A stretch of 64,000 bases of DNA, taken from NCBI GenBank assembly GCA_950106755.1, contig OX467083.1:4315501-4379500 (forward strand). Reading direction: 5' to 3'. Origin of the DNA: Climacium dendroides. Lineage: Eukaryota; Streptophyta; Bryopsida; Hypnales; Climaciaceae. Shown one piece after another: positions 13,783-26,800 of this stretch; the stretch's first letter is position 1; each line of letters opens with the position of its first letter. Both the position numbers and the translations under genes were made by a program. Below the pieces are notes generated by a model. That model was not told where the DNA came from and ran no database searches. It saw nothing but the letters and a program-made list of their open reading frames with translations.

Positions 13783-14325
13783 TCATTTATGAAGCTTCAA
13801 AGAATGTGGTGCTTCCCGAGAGCAAGGGACCTCTCGGATTCATAAGCTTGTGGTGCACATGCATGTAGTGTACTGTACAGGACATAGGGTTGACGCTTGG
13901 AAGCTGATTCACACCATTCACTGGGAATGATGTGGTTGAGAAGTCGGTCACTTCAAATCCTACATGGCTAAAGTAGATGATGATGTTTTTTTTCCAATTT
14001 GGAAGAGCATTTTCCTTTACCTTCTGTTTTGAGGCAGGCGTTAGAGGTAATGTAGGAGACCAAAATCTTGATACATCCCTCTAGAGTTTCAGCCTTGATT
14101 TCATACTAACTAAGACCATTTGAAATACCTTGTCTTGGACCTTGTTTTTCAATGGGGATATTAATGAATTATATGGCAATTTGCATAGTCTACACAATAA
14201 CCAACCCAAAACAACAAACTATATCAATATCAAGAAATCTGGTTTATGAATGGTAGAGATATATATTAGGAGTTTCTATAATTGACTAATAGCTTTTGAG
14301 GTTGTCATTTTGTAAATGAATTAGG

Positions 14326-14395
14326 GTCTACAAAAATTGTAATTGTTCAATATTGTGAAGTGTCTACAAAAATTGTAATTGTACAATATTGTGAA
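14326..14395. repeat. Two tandem ~34-bp units
   Basis: A 34-bp unit beginning GTCTACAAAAATTGTAATTG occurs at 14326-14359 and again at 14362-14395 with one mismatch, separated by two bases. Confidence 0.85.
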
Positions 14396-16056
14396 TCATG
14401 TCTAAAATGACCCAAAGTATAAAACAAACGTACTTTTGATTTACAATAGTATAAATAGGATAATTTTTATATTAATAAATTTAAAGTATATCTACAAAAA
14501 TAGCCATGTAACAATGTGATCAAACATCAAATTCTATCTTAATGTCATCAAGAATGACCATAGATTCAAATATTCCATTTTCAAGATGAAAACCATTTGT
14601 AAAAAAAATTATACTTTGTGATTTTTTTAATTTTTTTTGTAAGAAAATAAAAATTATTTTGAATTGTTTTGAAACTAAAAAATACTCATCAATTATTGAA
14701 TAAATTTTTGAATCTCAAAACTACTTTATTAAAGTTTCAAATTTATATAAAGAACATTAAAATTACAATTGTAATAAAAAAATGCATTTTATATTTTGAA
14801 GTTTGGATGGATAAGTTAACATGTTTAGTTTACTACTATAATATTTTTTTATTTTAGGATTTTTTACAGTACAAAGTCAAATAGAAACTAGATAGAAAAT
14901 TGTAATAATATGTTGGATTTTTGGATTTATTTAAAATTTTAAAATAGAACAAAAATAAAGCTTGTCATATTTCATTATGATCTTTGTTTAAATCAATTAT
15001 CATAAACAGGAATTTTAAAAATCACAATCAAATTTGACCAAATTGCATATCAATTTTGGCTCTAGGACTAAGTCTAAACCCCATTGCAAAAAATGAACCA
15101 CCACACCTTTGCTTTTCTAACTAACAAGAAGGATGCATGTATCTTATTTCTTTGCTATTTGAGCATCCTATGTGAGGTTTAGCTTCTAATATAAATTAAG
15201 AATTTTTGAAATGTTTGAAATCTTGAAATATACTGATTAAAATGTCCAAAAGGTTGCTAAAAAAATTTCATCTTTATTTCCAAATTCATTGTAAAAAATT
15301 GCAAAGAATTGAGTATGTGATTCTAAATTATTAATGATTATCATCAATTTGAAAAGACTAAACAAACAAGAAATGGTGTGGCAATGAAAGAGGCATTGAT
15401 TATACAAAGACCCTTAAAAAGATGCAATAATAGAAAATATTGAAGTACTCTAGCAAAAAACAAACAAGAATATTGTATATAAGTTACCATATGTTGGTAT
15501 CAAATTTGTTAGGTCATATAGAGAACCATTTCTTTTTCAACTGATTTTCCTTTGGTTAACTAGATTGAGAATTTTTAGAAGTTCATTTTATAGGGTTTGA
15601 AATATTGCATGACCTTTAATATAGTTGTCAATACTCATAGCTTTCTTGCTACCCATGGCTTTAGTGGTACCTACAACTTCAACTTTGTGATTTTTTTTGA
15701 GGATCAAGATTATTTTCATTAATATTTTATACAACATTCCATTATGCCATGTTATAATTTCTGAAATTTTCATAAAATGCCATATTTAATTATTTTTTGA
15801 ATTATTTTTTTAATGAATTTGACCCTAGCATAGCATAGGGTAGTCTTGAGAGCCCCAACCCCTCCAAACTAAAAGTAGAAGTCAGTGGGAGTGTGGGACA
15901 GAGGTGAAATTCTAACATGTGAATTTGCACCTGGAAAACCCTTCATCTGAAAAAAAAGTGAACTAAAGGCAGGATTTTCTCAGTCTCACTGCAACATGGA
16001 AATTGACATTTGACACAGCAAAAGGTCTGCAAAGACCTACTCTAAGATAAAAAGGC

Positions 16057-16123
16057 AAAAAGAGGGGAAAGGGGAGGGAAAAAGGGAAAAAGGAAGAGAA
16101 GAGGGAAAAGAGAGAGAAAAAAA
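16057..16123. repeat. Polypurine tract (67 nt)
   Basis: An uninterrupted A/G run of about 67 bases on the plus strand, G-rich in its first half. Such tracts can form triplex DNA. It could also be a retroelement polypurine tract, but no LTR start follows it. Confidence 0.8.
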
Positions 16124-17212
16124 TTGAATTTTAAATTAATTAATTAAAAACAAAACTTTAACATCAATACCTTAAAGAAGTGAGTTTGACCTCTTGATCC
16201 ATTATCAATCAAGCTCTGCACCCTTTATTTACTTATGTACGCAAAATAAAAGTTGAATGAAAGTAAAAATAAAAATACAATGGTAACATTTGTTTTAGTT
16301 TGTTTTGTATGTAATGTTGAATTATCCTCAGTTGTGCAGTCAATGGTCATTTTCTTTATACAATTGAAGAGTTTGAATCGACAAGGATTGCATTAAAGTT
16401 GTATCATTGTTTGCGGACATAATGGATTTGTGAGCATTTTTTAAGACCATAGATTGAATTAAATTATGAAAAATGAAGTATAAAAGTTTTTAATGTCATT
16501 CTTGGCATTGCCCATAAGCTTTCAATTAGTAGAAATGCACCAAAGTTGTTTTGATCTTTTGGTTCTTAAGTGTGAAAGTTATGGAGTTTTAATTGAATTT
16601 TGTTTCTATAAAATAAATTTAATTACAAATAAATTATTTTAAAAATTAAAAATTAAAAGAATACATAGGTAAATTATGGAAAGCAATTAGACAAGTGCAC
16701 AATGCCATACAAGTTGTTTATAAGTCAAACTTTTAAAAATTACATTGATCTTAAATTAAAAAATGATAATAATAGAAAAATATCTTTATTTAAGAAGGTT
16801 TTTAAAAATTCAATTCATAATTCAATTTAATATTTTTTGAATAATTAAATATATCTTAAAGTTTAACATGATTTAAAAATATAAAAATTAAATATTCTAA
16901 AATAATATTTAATGCATTGTATATTTCAATTTAATGGTAAATTTTATTTTATTTTATATGGTAATATATTTTATTATTATTTTATTATTATCTCTCTATA
17001 TTATTTATAAATTAAAATAAAAAATTAAATCATTTAGCATTATTGAAGAAAAAACATGAGCAATGATAAATTAATTATAAATTCTATATAGTGAATGAAA
17101 TTATCTAAAATGAAGTGAAAATAAATGAAATCATATAGTAAGGTGAAGGAAATATAAAATGACTGCAATAAAAGTTATCATATTATTTCTAAAAAAATAT
17201 GTATTTAAATAG

Positions 17213-17214
<2 letters not shown>

Positions 17215-17261
<47 letters not shown>
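17215..17261. repeat. (AT)n microsatellite, about 23 repeats
   Basis: A pure AT dinucleotide run of about 46 bases. Its length is probably polymorphic and able to extrude a cruciform. Confidence 0.95.
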
Positions 17262-17264
<3 letters not shown>

Positions 17265-18299
17265 GAAAACCAATGCTTTGTAAAAAGTATCAATATGACA
17301 ACTAAATTTTCTAAATCATTGTAGATGTATGATAAATTTATATATTAAATAAAATACACATAAATTCTAACTTGAGTACATATAATGTCTACTACATTTT
17401 GTTTTCCTCTTTTGTCTTCATCTTCTTTTTTTCAATTGAAATAGATCTTAAATAAGGAAATTAAAATTTCCAAAGTAGTTTTCTACTTAATAATATTTCC
17501 ACCATATTACAAACTTTTTCAAATGAACTAGAGGACTTATAATTGTTTGGTTTGATATATATTCTTTTTTATGATGCAATATATATAGAAACAACTAAGT
17601 CTCTTTTTCAAATATGAAATGCCTTTTGTTGTAGATGAGAAAATTGCTAAGTCAATGTCTTTAAGATTTAGAAGTTGATTATAAAGTGGAGGCTCATATA
17701 TTGATTTTGATTTTGGTCCTTGTAAATAATTCAAATCAACCAAAAACAATGATGTTGGTAAATCTAATATGATTTCAAGTTAGGCTTATGTCTCAACTTC
17801 TTTAGTAATATCTTGATAAATGTCACCTACAACATCAAAATTAGAAGATGGTAGGATTGAAAGTTGAATTTGCAAATACTTAAGTTGTTTATGTGAATAT
17901 TTATAAAATCTCCAAATATTCTTAAATCTAAAGCATTTCTAATTGGGGCATTATAGAAACTTTCCAATGAGCTCATTTACACAATTTGCTCATCTTTTAC
18001 TATAGTCAATAGTGCTTCATCTGGTGATAATGTAGAGTCTTGTGAAGTTGAAACTAGAACATTTGCCCCAAAAGGAATACAGTAATATGAAGGATGTATA
18101 CATTTTCTTCTTCATTAATGACATGTGATGCACTAATATTTTGCATAACTTGTGCTTCTTGTCAAAATATGAAGTTGTTGTATAAAGGGTGTTGATAATA
18201 CTTGATTTTGCAGTAGACAATGTTAAACAAGAAAAATAACAACATTGCAAAAATTGAATATAAAAAGGGACTAGAATTCCGACCCTCTTCTTCAAACTA

Positions 18300-19330
18300 A
18301 ATTAGTACATAGTAATTACATAGAAGGTACTAGGAGGTAGTTAGGGAGTAGTTGCATAGTAATTAGGAAGTTAGGGTTTTTAGAAGAGGTCCTATGGCCA
18401 TTGAACTAAGCGGTTAGGGAAATTAGGAACTTCCCTATAGCCGCGGAAAACTATAAAAGGGGATTATTTCCCATTGTATAGGATTATTACAAGCATCAAT
18501 AAAAGATCAACTTTCTAATTCAACACATACCAAGAAAGATTAAAGACTCACAAAAGCATTATAAAACTACAGATGAAGCATTATCCCGGATAAATAAGGA
18601 TCCATTAAAATTCCATTCCCACAATAAGGAAAAAGGAAACAAAAATTTTCAGGACATACTCCAAAATATTCGTTATTTTGCATTTCCACTAGTATCTCTA
18701 AAACAACATTATGAAATAACCAATAGACTTTTCTTAGGCATACATGGTTTACCACATCTCACTTACAAACACATAATAAATAATCAAGAATTTAAAACCA
18801 TTTGGGAAAATGCCACACTTGAATTAAAGGAATTACTAGTGTTTACGTGGCACATAGGGGACCTTACAATAGAAAAGAGGTAATAGAGACATATACGGTA
18901 TCTCCACCATGTTATGTCATTCGATATATGGTTCGATCATATTATATGATTATAACCATCACAAAGCATTTTTTGGAAATGAATCATTAATTAAACCATT
19001 AAAACCACAAAGGAACAATAACCATGAAAACAACAAAACCATAGGCAATTTTATATCTAGAAACAAATGCATATTTAAAAAAAATCTCCTAGACTTAATG
19101 GACTTCAACAAGAGATTTTACCTCAAAGTTAAAGAAGCATGGATGAATTTTCTACACCAACAACATACCAATTTTCTAATGACTTTAACTTCATACAAGC
19201 CTTGGAACATATGTACTACAACACAAAAAATCAAATTCTTACATACAAGGAATATGATTTCAATACACCATATCCAAACTTGAATATACCACATTACGAT
19301 CCTAGGAATTTTAAGTTTTTCATTTAAATC
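18300..19330 (+). pseudogene. Retroelement- or pararetrovirus-like promoter and broken ORFs
   Basis: A TATA box (TATAAAAGGGG, near 18452) is followed ~45 bases later by AATAAAAG (near 18499). This close TATA/poly(A) spacing is usual in LTR R regions and in plant pararetrovirus promoters. A frame without ATG is open from about 18500 to 18893, and Lys/Asn-rich frames lie at 18909-19283 and 19139-19327. No reverse transcriptase, protease, movement-protein or zinc-knuckle motif is visible, so the class is not established. It may be a degraded gag/coat region or a chance frame in AT-rich DNA. Confidence 0.3.
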
Positions 19331-19892
19331 ATGCGGACATGATTTCCTTAATAGGGGTAATGTTAACCTAATAATTTAGACACTTTTGAAAAATGAATTA
19401 ATCACAATGATTTCAAAATGAACAGAAAGCGCTTGTGAAATGGACTGTTAATAATGTTAGAGCATAATGAGATTTGTCAAATATTGGCTTATACTTTGTC
19501 AATGGATGGAATAAGAGCCATGATGGGTCCATTTCAAAGCCAAGATGTGTCTACTAAATTTTTCTAAATGAAAAATTGGGCTATCCAATTACTTTCTTAC
19601 AAATACTAAAGAAATTTAGAATCTATTTAGGTTTGGTAAGGGTCACATTTTAGAACTTTATGTATTACTTTTTACATGTCGTAGTGTTTGTTTTAGTCAA
19701 GCCATATATTTTTTTAGACTATGCATGTGTGGGTTTTGCAAGACCTATGATGAGAAATAGGTGCATGTGGTAGAATTCTTTGAAAATCCATAAATAATTC
19801 ATAAATGTCCTAAAAAATAAGAAACCACTTGTGTTAGATTCTACATCAATTTCTCTACAAGTGAAAAATCACTAGAAAAAAATCAAGGGTTT

Positions 19893-20015
19893 TGCAACTA
19901 CATTGTGTAACTGGTTTTGTAGTTGCATAGGACATTTGCAACTATGTGATAATTTAGAGCCCACAGTTGCATTGGACAAATTGCATTAGTTACAATGTAG
20001 TTGCATTTTTTGGGG
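19893..20015. repeat. Left subterminal GCAACTA/TAGTTGC repeats
   Basis: At least six copies of a GCAACTA-like heptamer in both orientations lie within ~125 bp, starting 25 bases inside the left CACTA end. Similar clusters recur at 22690-22830, 23745-23835, 31835-31912, 33060-33350 and 37041-37175, and I saw none of comparable density outside the element. They probably act, or once acted, as transposase-binding sites. Confidence 0.6.
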
Positions 20016-20142
20016 TTCATCCGATAGCATGCAAAAAACTTCATCAACAAATTGTTCTGACATGGTATTTAGTTCTACATAAGGTCAACTATCTATTTTT
20101 ATACTTTGGGCACTTGTAATTGACTACTTTGCAACTAATATG

Positions 20143-20325
20143 CTCGGGGGGTGCACTTGGTTCTACTACAATAAACCATGTGCAAACAAGTGGTTTCCAA
20201 TAAACTATAATTTTAACTTCAAATTTTGAGCATTGTTTACTAATGACTATAGGATTCTACTCCCAAAATTTCAAACTCAAATTAAATATGGAATGATTTC
20301 TAGAAGAGGTTAAAAATGCACTCAC
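20143..20325 (-). mobile_element. Truncated copy of the CTCGGGGGGTGCAC MITE family
   Basis: From the terminal CTCGGGGGGTGCAC at 20143, about 170 bases match the reverse complement of the right half of the MITE at 40551-41111 (shared blocks include the CAAACAAGTGGTTTC and GACTATAGGATTCTACTCC regions). The other end is replaced by a second direct copy of the G-run at about 20323-20338, so it is a broken or rearranged copy. Confidence 0.65.
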
Positions 20326-20339
20326 GGGGGGGCACTTAG

Positions 20340-20790
20340 TGTATGGAGTAGCAATGTAGGAGCAAACAAATGATAGGGTATTTTAAAATCATTTGGTCAA
20401 AAAATTATAAAGAAGTTTAGAATAATATAGGATATAGAAAATGGCATTTGATGTCTTTAAGTACTATAGGGTATAGAATAATAGGCCCCATTAGAAAATG
20501 CAGTAGTACTAAAATAGCCCCCTTTATATTAATTTTTTTGGCCAAAAGTCTGAAATTGTTGAGCATAGTATAGGAAATATACTTCTTAGTTCATTTACTT
20601 CTCTCAGATTCCTAAAATGACTTAACTACTTTTACAACTAAGTTATACACTATATACAGTATAGAATTTACTATTTGACTACTATAAGTTAGTACTCTTT
20701 GTTACAATATACAGTGCTCATGTCTTGCTGGATTCAACTTAGTGTTAGTTGGATTGAAAGATTTTGGCAATCTGGTTTAGGGATACTGAA
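20340..20790. other. Non-coding spacer inside the CACTA element
   Basis: AT-rich sequence with no gene signal. GC content rises abruptly near 20790, where the captured gene segment begins. Confidence 0.5.
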
Positions 20791-21370
20791 GGTTTGAAAA
20801 AAACACAGTTCAAGCTGCCTTACGTGAATTCGATCATTGCGTGTGTATCGTTGCAAGGAGATGAGTTTGCTTTGGACGAGGTGTTTAGGATTCTCGAATG
20901 GTTCGGTGGGGGCATCCCAGAATAGTCCTTGTTACGGTTTGTTGCGGATCTAATTTCTGCGTGTAGGGTTTACGGTTTGGTGAATCGATCTTTCTATATA
21001 GCTTCGACTTTCGTGAGAGCGCGACATGGTGCCTGTGCTTAGCATGCGGTGAGAACTTCTTGTTGCCTTCTACTTTCAGGTAATGCGATTTTTTGAATTG
21101 GGCAGTTGGATTTTGTATTGTATGTGGTGGTTGTTGTCTTACTGAATTCAAGGTTTACCTTTTAGGGTTTAGGCTGCCTTTCTCTTGTATTTTGGATCCA
21201 GATGTGGTTTAGGATATAACGATAGATTTTCTGTGTTCAAGGTAGGGTTTGTTGGCGTAGATGATGGCGCTCAATTTCAAAATTAAACTGTAATCGATGG
21301 AAGATGATACTGGGCGGCTGGAGCTATTGAGTTCATTTTTTGGGTTGGTGAAGCTGTCCAACCGTGTGGC

Positions 21371-22413
21371 GTGGATGTCTTGCAAGCCGGTACTACACAG
21401 ACACTGGAGGAGGCAAAAACTGGCGTAGAATGGAATCTGATTGAAGTTGTTGAATTTCCTAAAGACGAGGAGACTTTGCTGCAGTCGACACTCTTACCTA
21501 CTAATGTGCTTGAAAATTACAAGCAAGGTGCACAGAAGTTGAGAAGGGAGCTGGAGTCACTGGATTTTGCAGATCACAAGTGGAACCTAAAAACTTACGA
21601 TCACCATGGCGTGGTTGTTGTGAAGATATTATGCAAAGAATGTAGGAGAGAAATTGGGGGTACGGGTCATGATTACTCTCGGAGTGCCGTGCAAAATCTG
21701 TTTGCAAATTTTAAGAAGAGTCATTTACATTCAACTCTCCATATGAAGCAGTGGTGCAGGAAGAGGCAGATTCTGTATAGCGACCACCCAAAGAAGGAGG
21801 GCAAGTTCAGCAAACCCATAATTTTGACACCAACAAATCACAAGCGACTTATAGAGGAAGGTGTTAGCATTCTTCAAAGCGTGAATGACTCGATCTCCTC
21901 AGATGATCCTCCATTTGTAATAGTAGAAGATGTAGGTGTTCCCCGATTGAAGTCCTTTTGGTTCAAGGTGCACTGCAAGCTCGATGGAGAATTAATGCTC
22001 CTGTGCCCGTAGAAGGGGAACCTTAGAGCTAACTTAGAGAATTACATGCATGGCCTCATTTATACCAAGTGCTGTGAAGACTTGGCTACGGCAAACAGTT
22101 TGTTGAAGACTTCATGTACACTCAGCTCCGGAAAACGGGGAAGATCCACCACAAGGTCGAGATCGACCACTAGAAATCAACGTGACTTCCATTCTTGGTT
22201 CAAAGTTCGGATTGTGCAAATTCCGAAACAGTAGGCAAATCCCCGTTAGGTATGCACTCCGACTCTCTTTTGTCATTGCTATATTGGGGATTTAGGAAGA
22301 AAATCACTGAGTATGTTGGGAAGTCCTATAGAGTCGCTTCATTGTATAATGATTCAAAGTCTGGATTGTTGTGGATGGCGAAGTCCAACACAACTGTAGA
22401 TTTTGTATTTTGA
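21371..22413 (+). pseudogene. Captured unknown gene with a Cys/His zinc-binding-like motif, broken
   Basis: I do not recognise a named family. A 213-codon frame (21371-22012; first ATG 21374) has a Cys-x2-Cys motif (ILCKECRR) followed by HLHSTLHMKQW, resembling a C2H2 or BED-type zinc-binding module. An in-frame TAG follows, after which the same frame continues through 22046-22234 with a basic RGRSTTRSRSTTR segment. The reading then shifts by one near 22195 into 22195-22413 (blocks SLLYWGFRKK and YVGKSYRVASL). The two interruptions suggest a pseudogene, although an intron could hide one of them. GC content (~45%) stands out from the AT-rich surroundings, consistent with capture by the transposon. 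About 580 bases upstream have similar composition and may be its leader. Confidence 0.5.
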
Positions 22414-22496
22414 GGTGAAACTATTATTGTAAGAGGGTGCTTCCGCCATGTACAGCGTAAACGTTTGTGTGCTATGGGAGAATCTTTTTGAATTTC

Positions 22497-22621
22497 TAAA
22501 AAGACTATTTTTTTAGTAAAATTTTACTAAAAACTTTATTTAAAGGTCGTTACTTAGAAGATTATACTACTAGGACTATACTACTAGGACTATATTTAAA
22601 ACACCCTTTTCTCTTGTAGTG
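22497..22621. mobile_element. Half copy of a CACTACAA foldback MITE
   Basis: This matches the centre and right arm of the palindromic MITE at 30692-30894 and ends in the same CTTGTAGTG terminus at 22621. The left arm is missing. A 15-bp segment (ACTACTAGGACTATA) is duplicated in tandem in the remaining arm. Confidence 0.7.
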
Positions 22622-22689
22622 TTTTTAATGGACACTCTAAGTGACCCCCTCAAGCTAACATGACACTCATACGTGACTCATAAAACATC

Positions 22690-22830
22690 ATTGCAGCTCA
22701 TATACAACTTATTCACAACTTCTTTGCAACTAGTTTGCAACTCAAAGCCAACTTACATGCAATTAGTATACAACCCAAAGCCAACTCACATATGACTAGT
22801 TTGCAACTTAGAGCCACTTCAAGTACAACA
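22690..22830. repeat. Internal GCAACT-type repeat cluster
   Basis: About eight degenerate copies of TTTGCAACT/TACAACCC-like units, the same motif as at the element's ends. It may be the subterminal region of an older, nested CACTA copy. Confidence 0.5.
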
Positions 22831-22849
22831 GTTTGTGGCTTGTATTTAT

Positions 22850-23745
22850 CCCAGTCAATAATGTTGATGACTTGATGTCAAGTATGAAAAGGACAAAGGA
22901 CCTCATACTTTAGTCCAAAGTAGTCTTTCCAAAAGAAGATGCATCAATTTCACATGTAATTCATTTGTTTTTTTGCTACTATTGCATCTTATTTCTATGT
23001 TCTTTTCAAACTCATTTTGCCTCTTCCGCCTACTAGAATGTTTACCACTATCCGACTCATACACTACTCCTTCTAATTGTACATGCCCTTGCCACAAAGC
23101 TAAATTTGGGGGAACATGAGGTTCAACTATTGCCCATTATGGAGGTTCAGTAGGTGGTAGTGGCATGGATTGTAACGGTACCCATTGCCACTGCCACTGT
23201 CTAGCTCAGCTTTGGTGCATTGGCTATCTTTCAAATCCACTATGAAGAAGAAGCGAGAATACTCCACATCTCATACGTCTCTTTCTACTACCAGAGGCTT
23301 CTTCATATATGCAACCATCATTCTTTTTGGATTAGTTGACCTCATTTCCTGAAAGAATACAATAACAATAGTAGTATTAGAAGTAATGTACAAAAGAAAA
23401 TATAATTTTATGATTGAATCTTTTATTTTCTTAAAAAGAAGTTCATTTCCATAAAATTTTATCAACTCACTTTCTTCAATGCTATGAGAGTCTTGTAAAG
23501 CCGACATATGATCTTTAATACTCACATCTTTACTCATAGCCTCTAGGTCTTTACTACTAGCTTTGACATTCTTTTGTGTGGGCAATGTTGGAACTCGAGT
23601 ATGCTATTCTTGCACACTTTTGCATTTTAAAATTAAAGCTTCCCCTGCAAACCAACCAACATTATAGCTTTAGAGAGAAAGGATATAAAAATAATCATCT
23701 ATTTTTGTAATTGCATATTACATGGAGATTTCTGACATCACTTCA
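22850..23745 (-). other. Unassigned segment with two short minus-strand ORFs
   Basis: Minus-strand frames at 23097-22903 (64 codons) and 23585-23271 (104 codons) are hydrophilic and Lys/Ser-rich. The second contains an AT-rich hydrophobic middle that could be an unspliced intron. No motif is recognised. Their place beside a GCAACT cluster would fit remnants of a second CACTA gene, but nothing in the sequence proves it. Confidence 0.25.
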
Positions 23746-23853
23746 GCTATTGTGGTACGTTGCGTTTAGTTTGCAACTACATGACAACTAGTTTGCAACC
23801 ACATGGCAAGTACTAGTTTGCCACTTCAATTACCTTTGTAGGACTAGAACAAC

Positions 23854-26800
23854 TGTCGCAACCCGACTTTTCGATTTTTTCCTCTCTATCATGTTTTGAA
23901 ATACGGAATCCAAAAAAAAAGTATATCCGGATTGGTGCAGGAAGAAGGAAAAGACTAAAAGTTAGGATAACTAGGGAAACAAGCAATGATCAAACCAGAA
24001 AATGAAATAGAACGAATATTGGAAACGAATCCGGTCTAGATCTAGAGTCGAAGGATCGGATTCGAGACCTACACCTGGAAAATAAATAAAAAGTAATGAT
24101 TAGATTTTCCAGTATACAAAAAGATTCCTTTAGGATTTGGACTATCCATTTGCACCTGAGAGCTCTCGCTTACCTGCCACCCTCTTAGCTGTGTTGGAGC
24201 CATTTCTGTGTGAGTGTGTTTGTTTCCTTTGCGCTAATCAGAGATTGGAGAAAGAATTAGTTGTGTGTATCTAAGTGCGGAAGATTGAGATTGAGTGCCG
24301 TGAGAGTCTGTGTGAGAATTGGCATAGGTGGTGACTTGGTTGAGACCGAGGAGAGATCGTAAGGAAATGGGACGTGCAGCCAGGAGAGAAGTAAGGTAGT
24401 CATTCAGTAAGGAGATGGATGCCGCAACTAAAGCGATCTAGAGCTCAGGGACAAGCGAGCACATCAAAGGTAGAAGTTAAAGTTAGAAAGGTGGCGCCTT
24501 TAGAGCCTAATAGAGATTGAGAGAAAGCGGAGTTGATGGAGGATCTCTCCGCTATGGGGTGTGCAGGGTTTTACGGGAAACCCTGGGGCTTTCGGAATGA
24601 AGCCATAGTTAGGGAGCTCATAGATGGAGCCCCTAACCAATTTGACAACTCCCTCTGGCCAGTTCCGCCCATGTGGACACGGGAAATTTGGGGAGGAGTG
24701 TACGAGTTTGAAAAAGGCGGTACGGCGCAGGCCAGCCGGAAAGGAAATTTCGTGCGGGGGAAGTTCAAAGGTGTAGCCAACCCCAAAGACGGATTCGCCA
24801 TCGAAGATTGTATCAGCGCGTGACACCACCGGTTGTTGGAATTCTTGGTGCCGATCCTGCATCCAGAAAAACCCACACGGGTTACTTCCACGATCAAAAA
24901 CGCCATCTTTGGAGCCTTGAGTGGGGAGAAGAAGATGGATTGGGAGCTACATATAAGGGCTGGTAAACGCCCTGGTAGCCAATGTGGGAAAGAGTAGGGC
25001 TACTCCGGTATGCCCCTACTTTTTCCACTTATATAAGAATCTGAACCTCCTGACCACGGAGGAGAATAAGGAGTAGAGAGCCCAGATGACTTTTTGGAAG
25101 TTCGGAGGATCGAATGAGGAGGGATCCGAGACCGAACCGGATAGTCTAGAGCCGGAGGACAAGGGTGAAAACCCGAGGAAGAGGGCCCTGGAGGCGGTAG
25201 AAGAGGAGAAAGAGGAAGTCCCCCTCACTAGAAGAAGGATCAAGCGGACGCCTAACCTATGGGGCTCCCCTTTCGTCCCCCGCAAGGACAAGGAGCCGGA
25301 ACCGGTGGACAGAACGGAACTAGCCGTTCCAAAGAAGGAGGAGCCAGTGGAGGTGATCAGGCCGAAGGCTGCTTCAATGAACCAATTTGACAAACTTGAC
25401 GGGTCCGTTCAATGACCTGATCCGGATTCTCAGTGCAGTGAGAGTGGATTGGAAGGTTAAGACCACTATGCTCCGCGAAGTGGCGGACTTGGTGGGGAGT
25501 ACCGCGAATAGTGCGCTGCCAGAAGTGGTGGCAAATTGCATCAGCAACTCGGATGTAATCCAAGAATTAGAAGATCAGATGCTGAGGCAGAACATCAGCC
25601 TATGGGAGATGGATGAGTTGGCAATCCGGTTGCGAGGGGAGATTCAAGTCTTCCGGAAGGACCTGGAGACCAACCACAAGCAGGTGAGGATTGCTATGTC
25701 TTTGCAGGAGGAGACTAGGGCAGCAATAGAGCGGATGACCGCAGTGATGGAGGCATCCGGCGATGTGATGGCGAAGGCCAGGCTATTTGACGAGGGAGTG
25801 CATAAGGACCAGAAGCCATCTGGGACCTGGATTGCCCGCATCCTCGCTGACTTCGTTGAGGAGATAGAGAACACGATGAAGGAATTCTGGAAGGATGCTA
25901 GGAGATAGAAAAGAGCATCCAAAAGTTCCAAAGTAATTCGATCTCCCTATCCGGGATTTCAATCCCGGATGAATTTGACAACCTAGAGATCATGGAGGGG
26001 AAGTTTGAGACCCCAGTCTCAAAGGAGAAGGTAGGAGGAATAGCTTCTGCATCAGGAGCTCCAAGGCCAATAATAGGGACAATTTTTCCTGTGGAACCGG
26101 AACGCGTTCCGGAAGGGGGAGACAAGAGTAAGAACTTGAGTGAACTATCACCGATGGCTACTCCAGATAGTGGTGAATCCCTATAGGATGAATAGGTAGT
26201 TAGGAATTTAGAAGTAGGAAATTTTTTTAGACCAAACCTTATCCCGAAAAATTAGGAAAAATTTAGATCCGAAATTCTCGGCCACATCAGTGCCGGATTT
26301 TTGGAGATACTTTATATAAAATTTGTATATAATTCAAGTCTCAAGACTAAGATGGGGAGAGTCCTTTTTCTTGCATATGTTGTCTCTTCTTGCATTTTCT
26401 ATTGTTTTTCTTGTCTTTCCAAAGAGTGGCCGGGTGAAGTGATGAAAGATTGAGTGCAGACGAGCGGATTGTAGGAGGAATTTCTCCCCTTGGTATTTTC
26501 TTGTGATTATATGTGCATGTGAATGGGTTGTAAGTGTTGGGAGTGAGTCATTGCACCTCAGTAGATTTAGGGTTCATTATTTCGGGTGAGATAGCCAGTG
26601 TTAGGCTAGGTAGTTACGGAGGGGATTCTCAACTCTGTTAGAGTTACCAGATGAGATATTTGGGTTAGCATCCGATCGCTTGAGAGGTCTTGCCATCTAA
26701 AATAGTAAATGGAAGAACCCTGGATTGTGTTGGTACGGGCGGACACACTTGTAGCCACCTTAGTTTCGCACAGATCCAAGGAAGCATTAAGGTTGTTGTA

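Larger units (their letters stand above)
13900..18299. other. AT-rich gene-free intergenic DNA
   Basis: No gene is supported on either strand. The sequence is mostly A/T with long homopolymer stretches. Open frames of 60-90 codons are dominated by Lys, Ile, Asn and Phe and have no recognisable motif. Small structures inside are listed separately (tandem pair at 14326, purine tract at 16057, AT microsatellite at 17215). Confidence 0.7.
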
